DNA from: Neisseria sp. 83E34
Lineage (GTDB): Bacteria; Pseudomonadota; Gammaproteobacteria; Burkholderiales; Neisseriaceae
Direction of reading: 5' to 3'
NCBI RefSeq assembly: GCF_001308015.1
Contig: NZ_LGYH01000005.1
Coordinates: 62,001 to 126,000, forward strand
DNA length: 64,000 nucleotides
The position numbers and the translations under genes are program-made. Positions 51,088 through 59,959 of the stretch are shown piece by piece. Within the stretch, counting starts at the first letter, position 1, and each line of letters begins with the position of its first letter. The notes beneath the pieces were generated by a model, which did not search any database, had not been told where the DNA came from, and was given only the letters and a program-made list of their open reading frames with translations.

Positions 51088-51465
51088 ATGAACCACCTTC
51101 CCTATCAAGCCATGATCGAGCAGATGGCAGATTCCGCAATTTATGCAGATAAACAAGGCATTATCCGCGTATGGAACAAGGCATCGGAAAACCTGTTTGG
51201 CTTTACTCGGGAAGAAGCATTGGGGCAAAGCCTCGACATTATTATCCCGGAACACCTGCGCGCTCCACATTGGCGTGGTTTTCATGCCGCGATTGCCGCA
51301 GGGAAAACCAAACACGGCGGGAAAGCCACCCGCACCAAAGCCTTGCATAAAAACGGCAGCTTTATTTATGCCGAAGTCAGTTTCTGTGTGATTACCGACC
51401 CCGCAAGCGGCGAATGCGGTTCGCTCTCTACCGCAAGGCCCTCACCGCCAAAAGAAAAAGATTAA
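51088..51465 (+). CDS. Small single PAS-domain protein
   Basis: A 125-residue sensor-type protein consisting of one PAS domain: MIEQMADSAIYADKQGIIRVWNKASENLFGFTREEALGQSLDIIIPEHLR, then HWRGFHAAIAAG and KNGSFIYAEVSF. The last 15 residues (ARPSPPKEKD) leave the usual A-R-D-V-T ending, which hints at an old frame change. It has no output domain, so it may bind a ligand or haem and act on a partner. ATG 51088 follows GGAGCC. Flanked by a 20-bp inverted repeat. Confidence 0.8.
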   Translation: MNHLPYQAMIEQMADSAIYADKQGIIRVWNKASENLFGFTREEALGQSLDIIIPEHLRAPHWRGFHAAIAAGKTKHGGKATRTKALHKNGSFIYAEVSFCVITDPASGECGSLSTARPSPPKEKD

Positions 51466-51589
51466 CGTATCGTGGGAAGCCCAATTATTTCAGTACAAAC
51501 CAGGTATCTCTACCTATCATGTATGATTGTGTGATTAAAGAGATACTCGCCCCAGCCCGGGCACTGGATGTAAAGAATAGTAATATAAA

Positions 51590-51653
51590 AATGCCTGTCT
51601 GAAAACGAGCCACGCGGGTTTCTGCGAAGCTGAAGCTTTTTCAGACAGGCATT
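51590..51653. terminator. Long-loop DUS inverted pair
   Basis: AATGCCTGTCTGAAAA and its complement are about 31 bases apart. On the minus strand it follows the leuA stop by about 20 bases. The loop contains ACGCGGGTTTCTGCGAAGCT (51612-51631), the right copy of the inverted repeat. Confidence 0.65.
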
Positions 51654-51673
51654 GTTTATCAGTCGGTTGAGTC

Positions 51674-53455
51674 TTAGATCGTACCTTGCGCTTTAATCCG
51701 TTCGGCACTTTCCAGCTTGCTCAAAGCGGAAAGATACGCTTTGGCCGTCGCCACCAGCACATCGGTGTCGGCACCCTGACCGTTGGCCACACGGTTGCCG
51801 CGTGCAAGGCGCACGGCTGTTTCGCCTTGGCTTTCCGTGCCCTGCGTTACCGCATTAACTGAATAAAGCTGCAAGTTCGCGCCGCTTTGAACAATGCTTT
51901 CAATCGCTTTAAAAATCGCATCAACCGGGCCGGAACCTGTGGCAGAAGCGTGTTTTTCTTCGCCTTTCACGCTAAACGTGATTTCGGCACGCGGCTCTTC
52001 GCCGGTTTCGGTTGAAATGCGTTGCGAAATGAATTTGTAGCTTTCCGCCATGCCCGCCAATTCGTCCGACACCAGCGCGTGCAAGTCTTCATCGAAAATT
52101 TCGCGTTTTTTGTCGGCCAGCTCTTTAAAGCGGGCGAACGCAGCATTCAAAGCTTCTTCGCTCTCAAGCTGAATGCCCAAATCGGCCAACTTGGTTTTAA
52201 ATGCATTGCGGCCGGAAAGTTTGCCCAAGCTCAAACGGTTGGCCGCCCAGCCTACTGATTCGGCCGACATGATTTCGTACGTTTCACGGTGTTTCAACAC
52301 ACCGTCTTGGTGGATGCCTGATTCATGGGCAAAAGCATTGGCACCCACAATCGCTTTATTCGGCTGAACAGGATAGCCGGTAATGGTGGAAACCAGTTTG
52401 GACGCAGGCACAATCTGCGTGGTGTCGATACCGGTTTCAAAACCAAACACATCGTGGCGGGTTTTCAGCGCCATCACGATTTCTTCAATCGAGGCATTGC
52501 CCGCACGCTCGCCCAAGCCGTTTACGGTACATTCCACTTGGCGCGCACCGCCCAAAACGGCGGCCAGCGAATTGGCAACCGCCAAGCCCAAGTCGTTATG
52601 GCAGTGTGCCGACCATACTACTTTGTCGCTGCCCGGTGTTTTTGCAATCAATTCGCGGAAAAAGGCTTCGGTTTTGTGTGGCACCGAATAGCCCACGGTA
52701 TCGGGGATATTGATGGTGGTGGCGCCCGCTTCAATTACCGCGCCGCAGATTTCCGCCAGAAAATCAATTTCCGAGCGCAATGCGTCTTCGCATGAAAACT
52801 CCACATCGTCCGTGTATTCTTTGGCGATTTTCACGGCTTTCACCGCCGCTTCAATCACCTTTTGCGGCTTCATTTTCAGCTTATATTCCATGTGGATCGG
52901 GCTGGTGGCGATAAATGTGTGGATACGGCGGTTTTGCGCCGGTGCGATGGCTTCGCCTGCTTTACGGATATCGTTTTCCACCGCACGCGCCAGCGTGCAG
53001 ACAGTTGCACGGGTCAGCGTTTTGGCGATTTCGTTAACGGCTTCAAAATCGCCAGGGCTGGCTGCCGCAAAACCCGCCTCAATCACGTCTACACCCAATT
53101 TCTCAAGCTGGCGTGCAACACGCAGTTTTTCCTCTTTGGTCATTGCAGCGCCGGGCGACTGCTCGCCGTCGCGCAGAGTGGTATCGAAAATAATGATGCG
53201 GTTATTGGTTGGCATAGCGGGTTTCTCCAGTGTGGTTTGTTGGTTCATAAATGCATTCAAATCAAGCGGACGGCCTTGTGCTTCGGCCAGCGCACTTAGC
53301 TTTTGCAGCTGGTTAAGCGGCATCGAGCCGCGTGTGCGCCATTTATAGATTGCGGCGGTACTGGCCGCATTATCAGGATCGTATTTTTTCAGCGCTTCAG
53401 CCAGCGCATTCACGCCGCCGAAATAGGCAATTAATCGGTCAATATCCAGTTGCAT
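51674..53455 (-). CDS. leuA: 2-isopropylmalate synthase with extra N-terminal HTH-like domain
   Basis: First enzyme of leucine synthesis: condenses acetyl-CoA with 2-oxoisovalerate. From residue 81 ([20 protein letters not shown]) the protein is a normal LeuA with catalytic TIM barrel ([13 protein letters not shown]) and C-terminal leucine-binding regulatory domain. The first 70 residues are extra: [13 protein letters not shown], then [25 protein letters not shown], which looks like a Cro/YdaS-type helix-turn-helix. The frame is continuous, and ATG 53455 follows AGGTAAAGC; an internal start at 53215 with GGAG would give LeuA alone. So both forms are possible. Two TGTCTAAT-like boxes lie just upstream. 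Confidence 0.9.
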   Translation of the reverse strand: MQLDIDRLIAYFGGVNALAEALKKYDPDNAASTAAIYKWRTRGSMPLNQLQKLSALAEAQGRPLDLNAFMNQQTTLEKPAMPTNNRIIIFDTTLRDGEQSPGAAMTKEEKLRVARQLEKLGVDVIEAGFAAASPGDFEAVNEIAKTLTRATVCTLARAVENDIRKAGEAIAPAQNRRIHTFIATSPIHMEYKLKMKPQKVIEAAVKAVKIAKEYTDDVEFSCEDALRSEIDFLAEICGAVIEAGATTINIPDTVGYSVPHKTEAFFRELIAKTPGSDKVVWSAHCHNDLGLAVANSLAAVLGGARQVECTVNGLGERAGNASIEEIVMALKTRHDVFGFETGIDTTQIVPASKLVSTITGYPVQPNKAIVGANAFAHESGIHQDGVLKHRETYEIMSAESVGWAANRLSLGKLSGRNAFKTKLADLGIQLESEEALNAAFARFKELADKKREIFDEDLHALVSDELAGMAESYKFISQRISTETGEEPRAEITFSVKGEEKHASATGSGPVDAIFKAIESIVQSGANLQLYSVNAVTQGTESQGETAVRLARGNRVANGQGADTDVLVATAKAYLSALSKLESAERIKAQGTI

Positions 53456-53463
53456 GCTTTACC

Positions 53464-53513
53464 TGTCTAATATCATCGTGGTTTGTTGCTGCCGATTATA
53501 CGCAAATTAGACA
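53464..53513. promoter_or_regulatory. TGTCTAAT boxes upstream of leuA
   Basis: TGTCTAAT at 53464-53471 and its complement ATTAGACA at 53506-53513 form an inverted pair 34 bases apart just before the leuA start; a third TGTCTAAT lies at 53580-53587. They could be operator half-sites for the HTH domain, though similarity to the DUS core is a caution. Confidence 0.3.
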
Positions 53514-53739
53514 AAACAGCAATCGTTTTATTCTTTTTTTATAAAATTTCTAATTTTATAAAAAAATATTTATACATATTGTCTAATAAAATTTTCAGAC
53601 AGGCATTTAAATCATCTTAAAAACAAACAGTTAAAATAAGGCAAACCAGAAAAACAATAAATAAATTGTTGCAGCAACATTTTTTGCATGCGGCGTTCAT
53701 TGTTATATACTCTTTTCATCTTCTTTCTACGCCAAATTT

Positions 53740-54864
53740 ATGTCGCACTCTGCATCCTCTCACCATCAGCCCCCTCCCTCTCTCGAATGGCGCACAGAAA
53801 GTACGCAAAAAGCACCTCAAGCCATTGTCAGCGTTCAAGAGTGCAGCGCAGATGCTGTGTTAAAGCGCGCTTATGCCAACACCGCCACGCTTTGGCAGGG
53901 CGATTTCCACAATGCCAAACAAGTGCTGGCCGCCATCAAAAAACGCCTGCGCAAACCCGCCGCTAAAAATAAAACCAAACCCGAACAGGCGGCAGAAATC
54001 TTCCACAAACACCGCATGCAACAGGCACAACAAGCACGCCTCATCAATATGCTGGCGGTCGAAATCCAGCCCGGTTTCACGCTCAAACTTTCACGTGCAC
54101 CGGATATACGCGCCGCGCTTTTAGAAGTGTACGGCGAGGGAAATACCCAGCCCTTCCTGCTACCGCTCAACCAATTACTCGGCTTTATCGGCGCACACGA
54201 ATGGCATAAAAAGGGGGTGGACATCGTCGCGCTGGGTGCCCGCATTCATGTTCCGTTTGGCGTATTTTCCCCTCTGCGCGGCGAATACCTCGACTTAATC
54301 GCCCAAGCGCCTCTGCCGCCAAACTGCCGCACCGCCTTCGACATCGGCACAGGCAGCGGCGTGATTGCCGCACTACTCGCCCAACGCGGCATTCCGACCA
54401 TTACCGCCACCGACACCAACCCGCGCGCCATCGCCTGCGCGCGTGCCAACTTCGAGCGCTTAGGCCTGTCTGAAAAAATCCTTTTGCAACACGCCGATTT
54501 ATTCCCATCCGAAAAAGCCGATTTAATCGTGTGCAATCCGCCCTGGCTGCCCGCAAAACCCACTTCCGCCGTTGAAACCGCGCTCTACGACCCCGATAGC
54601 GCCATGCTGAAAGGTTTTTTAAACGGCGTTGCAAAACATCTGAACGAATCGGGCGAAGCATGGCTGATTATGTCCGACTTAGCCGAGCATTTGGGCCTGC
54701 GGCCCTCTGATGAATTGGCCCAAATCATCGGCAATGCCGGTTTGCAGATTATCGACACAATCCGCACCAAACCCCTGCACAACAAAGCACACAACCCACA
54801 CGATCCGCTCGCTTTCGCCAGGCTCCGAGAAATCACCCGCCTGTACCGTTTAAAGAAAGTCTGA
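53740..54864 (+). CDS. Class I SAM-dependent methyltransferase (NPPW type)
   Basis: A 374-residue protein. The C-terminal half (about 180-330) is a methyltransferase domain with AFDIGTGSGVIAALLAQ (about 198-214), ATDTNPRAI and VCNPPWLPAKP (NPP-Y/W motif), like PrmC, RsmC and other N- or Gln-methylating enzymes. The N-terminal half (about 30-175) is a separate substrate-recognition-like part with a Lys/Ala-rich segment near 65-100. The exact substrate is unknown; rRNA, tRNA or protein glutamine are all possible. No strong ribosome site before ATG 53740. Confidence 0.8.
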   Translation: MSHSASSHHQPPPSLEWRTESTQKAPQAIVSVQECSADAVLKRAYANTATLWQGDFHNAKQVLAAIKKRLRKPAAKNKTKPEQAAEIFHKHRMQQAQQARLINMLAVEIQPGFTLKLSRAPDIRAALLEVYGEGNTQPFLLPLNQLLGFIGAHEWHKKGVDIVALGARIHVPFGVFSPLRGEYLDLIAQAPLPPNCRTAFDIGTGSGVIAALLAQRGIPTITATDTNPRAIACARANFERLGLSEKILLQHADLFPSEKADLIVCNPPWLPAKPTSAVETALYDPDSAMLKGFLNGVAKHLNESGEAWLIMSDLAEHLGLRPSDELAQIIGNAGLQIIDTIRTKPLHNKAHNPHDPLAFARLREITRLYRLKKV

Positions 54865-54938
54865 GTGGTGTTATTCGTACATTTTCAAAAATGAATAAAA
54901 TCGCAATTAAAAAGCTTTTTCACAGAAAATATGCGTAT

Positions 54939-54981
54939 TTTTCTATATTTTGCTGGACATTTAACAGCAAAATATAGAAAA
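54939..54981. repeat. 17-bp inverted repeat upstream of accB
   Basis: TTTTCTATATTTTGCTG and CAGCAAAATATAGAAAA are exact complements around a 9-base loop. It is AT-rich and has no T run after it, so it may be a protein-binding operator or an mRNA leader hairpin about 115 bases before accB. Confidence 0.7.
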
Positions 54982-55096
54982 TAGATTATTAAACAAACAA
55001 CCGGTTATGCCGTAAAACCTACCGTTCAAAATTTCTCTCTGCTGCTTTATCCAAGCAACAGCAAACCCTATCTATATTACGATCTAAGGATAAAAA

Positions 55097-55552
55097 ATGG
55101 ACTTACGCAAACTGAAAAAACTAATTGATTTAGTTGAAGAGTCAGGTATCGCCGAAATTGAAGTAACCGAAGGCGAAGAAAAAGTTCGCATTACCCGCTC
55201 CACTGCTGCACAGCCTGTTTACGCAGCACCTGTTCACCATGTTGCCGCCGCAGCGCCTGCCGCACCCGCACCCGTTGCCGCTCCGGCAGCAGCCGCACCC
55301 GCTCCGGCCGCCGATTCGGCAAACGCACAAAAATCACCTATGGTCGGCACTTTCTACCGCGCGCCAAGCCCTTCTTCCCCGCCTTTTGTGGAAGTGGGCC
55401 AAAGTGTGAAAGAAGGCGACACACTCTGCATCATCGAAGCCATGAAGCTGATGAACGAAATCGAAGCCGAAAAATCCGGCGTAATCAAAGCCATTCTGGT
55501 CGAAAACGGCCAGCCTGTAGAATATGGCGAACCATTGTTTGTCATCGAATAA
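55097..55552 (+). CDS. accB: Biotin carboxyl carrier protein AccB
   Basis: Carrier subunit of acetyl-CoA carboxylase, first step of fatty-acid synthesis. The 151-residue protein has a short N-terminal helix region, an Ala/Pro-rich linker (about 36-75), and a biotinyl domain with EAMKLM, Lys117 being the biotin site. The N-terminal [23 protein letters not shown] is typical. ATG 55097 follows TAAGGATAAAAA. A DUS palindrome separates it from accC. Confidence 0.96.
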   Translation: MDLRKLKKLIDLVEESGIAEIEVTEGEEKVRITRSTAAQPVYAAPVHHVAAAAPAAPAPVAAPAAAAPAPAADSANAQKSPMVGTFYRAPSPSSPPFVEVGQSVKEGDTLCIIEAMKLMNEIEAEKSGVIKAILVENGQPVEYGEPLFVIE

Positions 55553-55558
55553 AATTCT

Positions 55559-55587
55559 TTTCAGACAGGCATGATGCCTGTCTGAAA
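55559..55587. repeat. DUS palindrome between accB and accC
   Basis: TTTCAGACAGGCAT and ATGCCTGTCTGAAA flank a single G. It lies 6 bases past accB. In most bacteria accB and accC form an operon, so full termination here is unlikely; partial attenuation could set the AccB:AccC ratio. Confidence 0.6.
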
Positions 55588-55645
55588 CATTCTCACAGCA
55601 TATCTATTTGCCCGTGCAAATACCTATCTTCCGAAGGAATTATTC

Positions 55646-57004
55646 ATGCTGAAAAAAGTATTGATTGCCAACCGTGGCGAAATCGCACTGCGTGTATTGC
55701 GCGCCTGCCGCGAGCTGGGTATCGCCACCGTAGCCGTGCATTCCGAAGCCGATAAAGACAGCCTGCATGTCAAACTAGCCGACGAATCAGTCTGCATCGG
55801 CCCGGCGCCCTCGCCTCAAAGCTATCTCAACATCCCCGCTCTGATTTCTGCGGCGGAAGTAACCGGAGCCGACGGCATTCACCCGGGCTACGGTTTTCTG
55901 GCTGAAAACGACCGTTTTGCCGAGCAAGTAGAACGCTCCGGCTTCACATTTATCGGCCCGCGCCCCGAAACCATCCGTCTGATGGGCGACAAAGTGTCTG
56001 CCAAACACGCCATGATTGAAGCCGGCGTGCCTTGCGTTCCCGGCTCTGACGGTGCGTTGCCCGAAGATGATAAAGAAATTCTGAAAATCGCCGATAAAGT
56101 GGGCTTCCCCGTAATCATCAAAGCCTCCGGCGGCGGCGGCGGACGCGGTATGCGCGTGGTTGAGAAAAAAGAAGACCTGCTCAAATCAGTGGAAATGACC
56201 CGCACCGAAGCCGGCGCCGCGTTCGGCAACCCCATGGTTTACATGGAGCGCTATCTGCAAAAACCGCGCCACGTTGAGATCCAGGTTTTGGCCGACGAAC
56301 ACGGCAATGCGATTTATCTGGGCGAACGCGATTGCTCCATGCAGCGCCGCCATCAGAAAGTCATCGAAGAAGCACCCGCCCCCGGCATCACTCAAGCCGA
56401 GCGCGAAAAAATCGGCGAAGCCTGTGTGGCCGCTTGTAAACGCATCGGCTACCGCGGCGCAGGCACGTTTGAATTTCTGTATGAAGACGGCGAGTTTTTC
56501 TTTATCGAGATGAACACCCGCGTGCAGGTTGAGCACCCTGTAACCGAGCTGGTAACCGGCATCGACATCGTGCAGGAACAATTGCGCATTGCCGCCGGCC
56601 TGCCTTTGCAATACACGCAGAAAGACGTTCAAATCAAAGGCCATGCGTTTGAATGCCGTATCAATGCGGAAGACCCATACACATTCATTCCCAGCCCCGG
56701 CCTGATTGAAAGCTGCCACCTGCCCGGCGGTTTGGGCGTGCGTATCGACAGCCATATTTATCAAGGCTACCGCATCCCGCCCAACTACGACAGCCTGATC
56801 GGCAAAGTCTGCGTGTTGGGCAAAACCCGCGAACAAGCCATCGCGAAAATGTTGGTTGCATTAGACGAATTAGCCATTACCGGCATCAAAACCAACACCG
56901 CCCTGCACCGCGACCTGTTTATGGACGCAGGTTTCCAAAAAGGCGGCGTCAGCATCCATTATCTCGAACAATGGATGGCCGAACACAAAGGCAAAAAATC
57001 CTAA
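55646..57004 (+). CDS. accC: Acetyl-CoA carboxylase biotin carboxylase subunit AccC
   Basis: A 452-residue ATP-grasp enzyme that carboxylates biotin on Acc[27 protein letters not shown] at the start, the glycine-rich loop [14 protein letters not shown] (about 159-172), EAPAPGIT and the [14 protein letters not shown] block (about 288-301) are all intact. Length matches E. coli (449). ATG 55646 follows CGAAGGAATTATTC. Strong terminator after the gene. Confidence 0.97.
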   Translation: MLKKVLIANRGEIALRVLRACRELGIATVAVHSEADKDSLHVKLADESVCIGPAPSPQSYLNIPALISAAEVTGADGIHPGYGFLAENDRFAEQVERSGFTFIGPRPETIRLMGDKVSAKHAMIEAGVPCVPGSDGALPEDDKEILKIADKVGFPVIIKASGGGGGRGMRVVEKKEDLLKSVEMTRTEAGAAFGNPMVYMERYLQKPRHVEIQVLADEHGNAIYLGERDCSMQRRHQKVIEEAPAPGITQAEREKIGEACVAACKRIGYRGAGTFEFLYEDGEFFFIEMNTRVQVEHPVTELVTGIDIVQEQLRIAAGLPLQYTQKDVQIKGHAFECRINAEDPYTFIPSPGLIESCHLPGGLGVRIDSHIYQGYRIPPNYDSLIGKVCVLGKTREQAIAKMLVALDELAITGIKTNTALHRDLFMDAGFQKGGVSIHYLEQWMAEHKGKKS

Positions 57005-57012
57005 AGACCCAA

Positions 57013-57036
57013 CCCGCCTAAGCCCGCTTAGGCGGG
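57013..57036 (+). terminator. Rho-independent terminator of accBC
   Basis: CCCGCCTAAG and CTTAGGCGGG form a perfect 10-bp GC-rich stem with a 4-base loop, followed by CTTTACATTTTT, 9 bases past the accC stop. It is one of the few terminators here not built from DUS. Confidence 0.9.
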
Positions 57037-57112
57037 CTTTACATTTTTCAGACAAGCATCCTCACCCAAAACCATCACAGGAGATGCCTGTCTGAAACCA
57101 CGAAAACACACT

Positions 57113-57574
57113 ATGAACCGCTCACTTACTTTACTTTTCTGCACATTCTTATCACTGGCCGGCGCCGTCAGCCATGCCCAAGATATTCCCAGCACATTCC
57201 GCGGCAAATGGGTTACCAACTGGGAAGGCAAACCCACCGCCAAAGAAGCCCGCGACTATTGCAAGATGCCCGACATCGAAACCGCCGTTGCATTAACCAT
57301 CCGCAAAAACACCATGACATACGGCTATTGGGAAGCAGGCGAAGATGTTGACCGCTTGCGCTACACCCGCCGCACCCCCACCGTCATCAAAGGCACGGCG
57401 CGCTACACCCAATCAGGATTCGACACCGATGAAAACGGCGACCTGCTCGACACAGAGCGCGTGTTCCGCCGCAATATCAGCTTAGCGCTGAAAAACGGCA
57501 AACTGGTCGAATTATTTCTCGATCACACCCCCAAGCCTACTTGGAGAAAACGCATCTGGCACCGCTGCAAATAA
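57113..57574 (+). CDS. Small secreted protein, unknown function
   Basis: A 153-residue protein not recognised. The signal peptide ends near SHA-Q (about 22). The mature part starts DIPSTFRGKWVTNWEGKP and has a lipocalin-like beta pattern (ETAVALTIRKNTMTYGYWEAG, VIKGTARYTQSG, ISLALKNGKLVELFLD), ending WRKRIWHRCK. Cys in DYCKMPD and the last CK could pair. It lies between accC and prmA with its own upstream DUS (57084) and no good ribosome site. Periplasmic location is inferred. Confidence 0.7.
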   Translation: MNRSLTLLFCTFLSLAGAVSHAQDIPSTFRGKWVTNWEGKPTAKEARDYCKMPDIETAVALTIRKNTMTYGYWEAGEDVDRLRYTRRTPTVIKGTARYTQSGFDTDENGDLLDTERVFRRNISLALKNGKLVELFLDHTPKPTWRKRIWHRCK

Positions 57575-57739
57575 CCAATGCCCGTCTGAAAAGCTTGCCC
57601 ATCGCGCCATCCATTTAAAACTCTACTGACAAGCTTAATATGGTTAATAGCTCAATACTCCGCCGACGCTCGAGGATATTAAGTTTCACAGCCATATAGG
57701 TTAAAATACAGGCAACAGAAACACCCCCGGACACATCTT

Positions 57740-58627
57740 ATGGCATATCAACAAATCACCATTTTCGTACACGAACGCATCGCCGAAGCCCTTTCCGATG
57801 CCCTGATGGAGCATGGCGCGCTTTCCACCGCCATCGAAGACGCCTACGCAGACACCGATGAAGAAGAAGCCATCTTCGGCGAGCCGGGTATGCCTACCGG
57901 CCAAATATGGCAGCGCAGCAAAATCATCGCCCTATTCAACAAACAAGACGATGTTTCAAACATTCTCGCCGCCGCATCACAAGCCATCAACATCGAGCCG
58001 CCCGCATTCGAATCCGAGCTGCTACCCGAGCAAGACTGGGTGCGCCTCACACAATCCCAGTTCGATCCCATCAAAATTTCCGACCGCCTGTGGATCACCC
58101 CGTCATGGCACGCCGCGCCCGATACCAACGCAGTTAACCTCCAGCTCGACCCCGGCCTCGCATTCGGCACCGGCAGCCACCCTACCACCCGCCTTTGCCT
58201 GCAATGGCTGGATCACAACCTGAAAGGCGGAGAATCCGTTTTGGATTACGGCTGCGGTTCCGGCATTCTGGCCATTGCCGCCCTCAAACTCGGCGCAGGC
58301 AGCGCAACCGGCGTGGACATTGACGAACAGGCCATTCTCGCCAGCAAAGGAAACGCCGTTCAAAATAAAACGGCAGCCGATTTCTACCTGCCCGACGAAT
58401 TGCCCGAAGGCAGCTTCGATATCGTGATTGCCAACATTCTCGCCAATCCGCTGCGTATGCTCGGCGACATGCTGGCCTCGCGCACCAAAACAGGCGGGCG
58501 CATTGTGTTATCCGGCATTCTGGAAGAGCAGGTTGAAGAAATGAGCGGCATTTACAGCCAATGGTTCGACATCGTTCCGGCTCAAATCGACAACGGCTGG
58601 GCCTGCTTGAGCGGTACCAAACGGTAA
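57740..58627 (+). CDS. prmA: Ribosomal protein L11 methyltransferase PrmA
   Basis: A 295-residue SAM-dependent enzyme that trimethylates L11. N-terminal substrate-binding part (about 1-100: MAYQQITIFVHERIAEALSDAL) and C-terminal methyltransferase domain with LDPGLAFGTGSHPTTRLCLQWL, LDYGCGSGILAIAALKLGA and ANILANPL, all characteristic. Length agrees with E. coli (293). A DUS hairpin follows. Confidence 0.95.
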   Translation: MAYQQITIFVHERIAEALSDALMEHGALSTAIEDAYADTDEEEAIFGEPGMPTGQIWQRSKIIALFNKQDDVSNILAAASQAINIEPPAFESELLPEQDWVRLTQSQFDPIKISDRLWITPSWHAAPDTNAVNLQLDPGLAFGTGSHPTTRLCLQWLDHNLKGGESVLDYGCGSGILAIAALKLGAGSATGVDIDEQAILASKGNAVQNKTAADFYLPDELPEGSFDIVIANILANPLRMLGDMLASRTKTGGRIVLSGILEEQVEEMSGIYSQWFDIVPAQIDNGWACLSGTKR

Positions 58628-58643
58628 TCCTACCCGCTTGAAT

Positions 58644-58678
58644 ATGCCTGTCTGAAAAGCAGTTTTTCAGACAGGCAT
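58644..58678. terminator. DUS inverted-pair terminator of prmA
   Basis: ATGCCTGTCTGAAAA pairs with its complement across GCAGT, 16 bases past the prmA stop. Confidence 0.78.
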
Positions 58679-58721
58679 TACTTTTCAACCGGCACATCGT
58701 TTTCAAGCACTCCCCATAAAC

Positions 58722-58755
58722 AATGCCTGTCTGAAAACACTTTCAGACAGGCATT
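58722..58755. repeat. Second DUS inverted pair downstream of prmA
   Basis: AATGCCTGTCTGAAA pairs with its complement across ACAC. Two such pairs within 110 bases is unusual; this one may belong to the element that follows. Confidence 0.6.
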
Positions 58756-58763
58756 CATATCGT

Positions 58764-58903
58764 TATAGCCAACCAACTTACATAATAACAACACCGTCAT
58801 ACTCGGGTTTGACCCGAGTATCTCCTAAAGTTACTGGAACTCAAGATACTCGGGGGTAAACCCGAGTATGACGAGTGTACTATTTTTAAGTTGATTCGCT
58901 ATA
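58764..58903. repeat. Miniature element with ACTCGGG core, best-preserved copy
   Basis: Terminal repeats TATAGCCAACCAACTTA (left) and TAAGTTGATTCGCTATA (right), 140 bp. The core holds two palindromes: ATACTCGGGTTTGACCCGAGTAT and ATACTCGGGGGTAAACCCGAGTAT, themselves inverted around a centre near CTAAAGTTACTGG. No coding capacity. Confidence 0.75.
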
Positions 58904-58910
58904 CACTCTG

Positions 58911-59873
58911 CTAAAACAAAGCTTCAAACCGCAACAGCGCGCCCACATGATGGCTGCGGTTTCGCTTCTTATCGTTCAGATAATTGACCTCGGTCTGCAC
59001 AAACAGCCAGTCTTTCCACACCGGCTGGCGCCAGCCGGCAAACGGGCCGTAACTGTTGAGTTTGGCTTTGCGGTTTTTGATATCCCCTCCCGTATAAACG
59101 CCGTAGTTCAACCGCCTCATACCTTCCAAATCATGTTGGCGGTAAAGGCTGTTGCCCCAAGTCCACAGCTCTTCGTTATCATGCTCATACTGCACGTGCA
59201 GTTGATTGGCGATAAAAGGCTTGTTTTCCTCTCCGTGGCGTATTTCCCAGTTGGTACGCGCATGATGTTTGCTGTCCAGCCCGTAGCGGTAAATTTGTTC
59301 GACACGGGTATCCAGCTTCGGATTCAGCACCCATTCCTTGCCCAACTTGGCACGCGCGTATATATCGTCGCCGGAGCGCACACCCAGGTCAAAATCGGTT
59401 TCTATACCCAAACGCTTGGTTAAATCCGACCAACGCAAAGCCAATGAAGCGTTATCGTCCCTGCTTTGGCGGCGGTCGAACGTTTTGCTCGAATGGCGCG
59501 GCTGTTCGCTGTAAACATGCGCATTTTGCTGCGGCTCGTCATCCAGCGAGTCGTCACCGAATATCACATTCAGGCGCTGCTCCAACACCGGCAGCCGCAC
59601 ACGCCCGCGCACACGCGGCTTCACGGAAAAATCATCGTATTTGTTCCATTCCGTATCCAACATTACCCGCAAGTTTGCACTGGCGGGGCGGTTTGGATCG
59701 GGCGTACCGAACCAGCCGTCCATATTGTGCGCCAAACCGCGTATGCCGCTCTGCACCGAACCGCGCTGGCGGTCTATCCAAGTATCCTCTTCGACCGCAC
59801 CCATACCATCCGCCCACGCCGGCCATGCGGCCAAACCCAGCAGCAAAAGTGAATAATCACGGATTCTGTTCAT
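58911..59873 (-). CDS. Putative outer-membrane beta-barrel protein
   Basis: A 320-residue exported protein of unknown function. The signal peptide ends near AWA-DG (about 21). The rest has alternating strands (ANLRVMLDTEWNKYDDFSVKPRVRGRVRLPVL; VGALLRFEALF) and ends with Phe, the usual outer-membrane barrel signal. The segment DSLDDEPQQNAHVYSEQ-x-RHSSKTFDRRQSR is a hydrophilic loop. Start ATG 59873 follows AAAAGGAGAAAACGC. Neisseria have a conserved protein of this sort, from memory; the role is unknown. Confidence 0.72.
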   Translation of the reverse strand: MNRIRDYSLLLLGLAAWPAWADGMGAVEEDTWIDRQRGSVQSGIRGLAHNMDGWFGTPDPNRPASANLRVMLDTEWNKYDDFSVKPRVRGRVRLPVLEQRLNVIFGDDSLDDEPQQNAHVYSEQPRHSSKTFDRRQSRDDNASLALRWSDLTKRLGIETDFDLGVRSGDDIYARAKLGKEWVLNPKLDTRVEQIYRYGLDSKHHARTNWEIRHGEENKPFIANQLHVQYEHDNEELWTWGNSLYRQHDLEGMRRLNYGVYTGGDIKNRKAKLNSYGPFAGWRQPVWKDWLFVQTEVNYLNDKKRNRSHHVGALLRFEALF

Positions 59874-59920
59874 GCGTTTTCTCCTTTTAGAAAAGGTATT
59901 TTGATTCTAGCAGCTTAAAC

Positions 59921-59957
59921 ATAATGCCTGTCTGAAATTTTTTCAGACAGGCATTAT
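59921..59957. terminator. DUS inverted-pair terminator
   Basis: ATAATGCCTGTCTGAAA pairs with its complement across TTT; on the minus strand it follows the cytochrome c' stop and lies before the barrel gene. Confidence 0.78.
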
Positions 59958-59959
59958 GT

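Noticed and set aside
53456-53740. Leucine leader peptide or T-box before leuA
   Set aside because: No run of Leu codons and no T-box specifier/antiterminator pattern seen.
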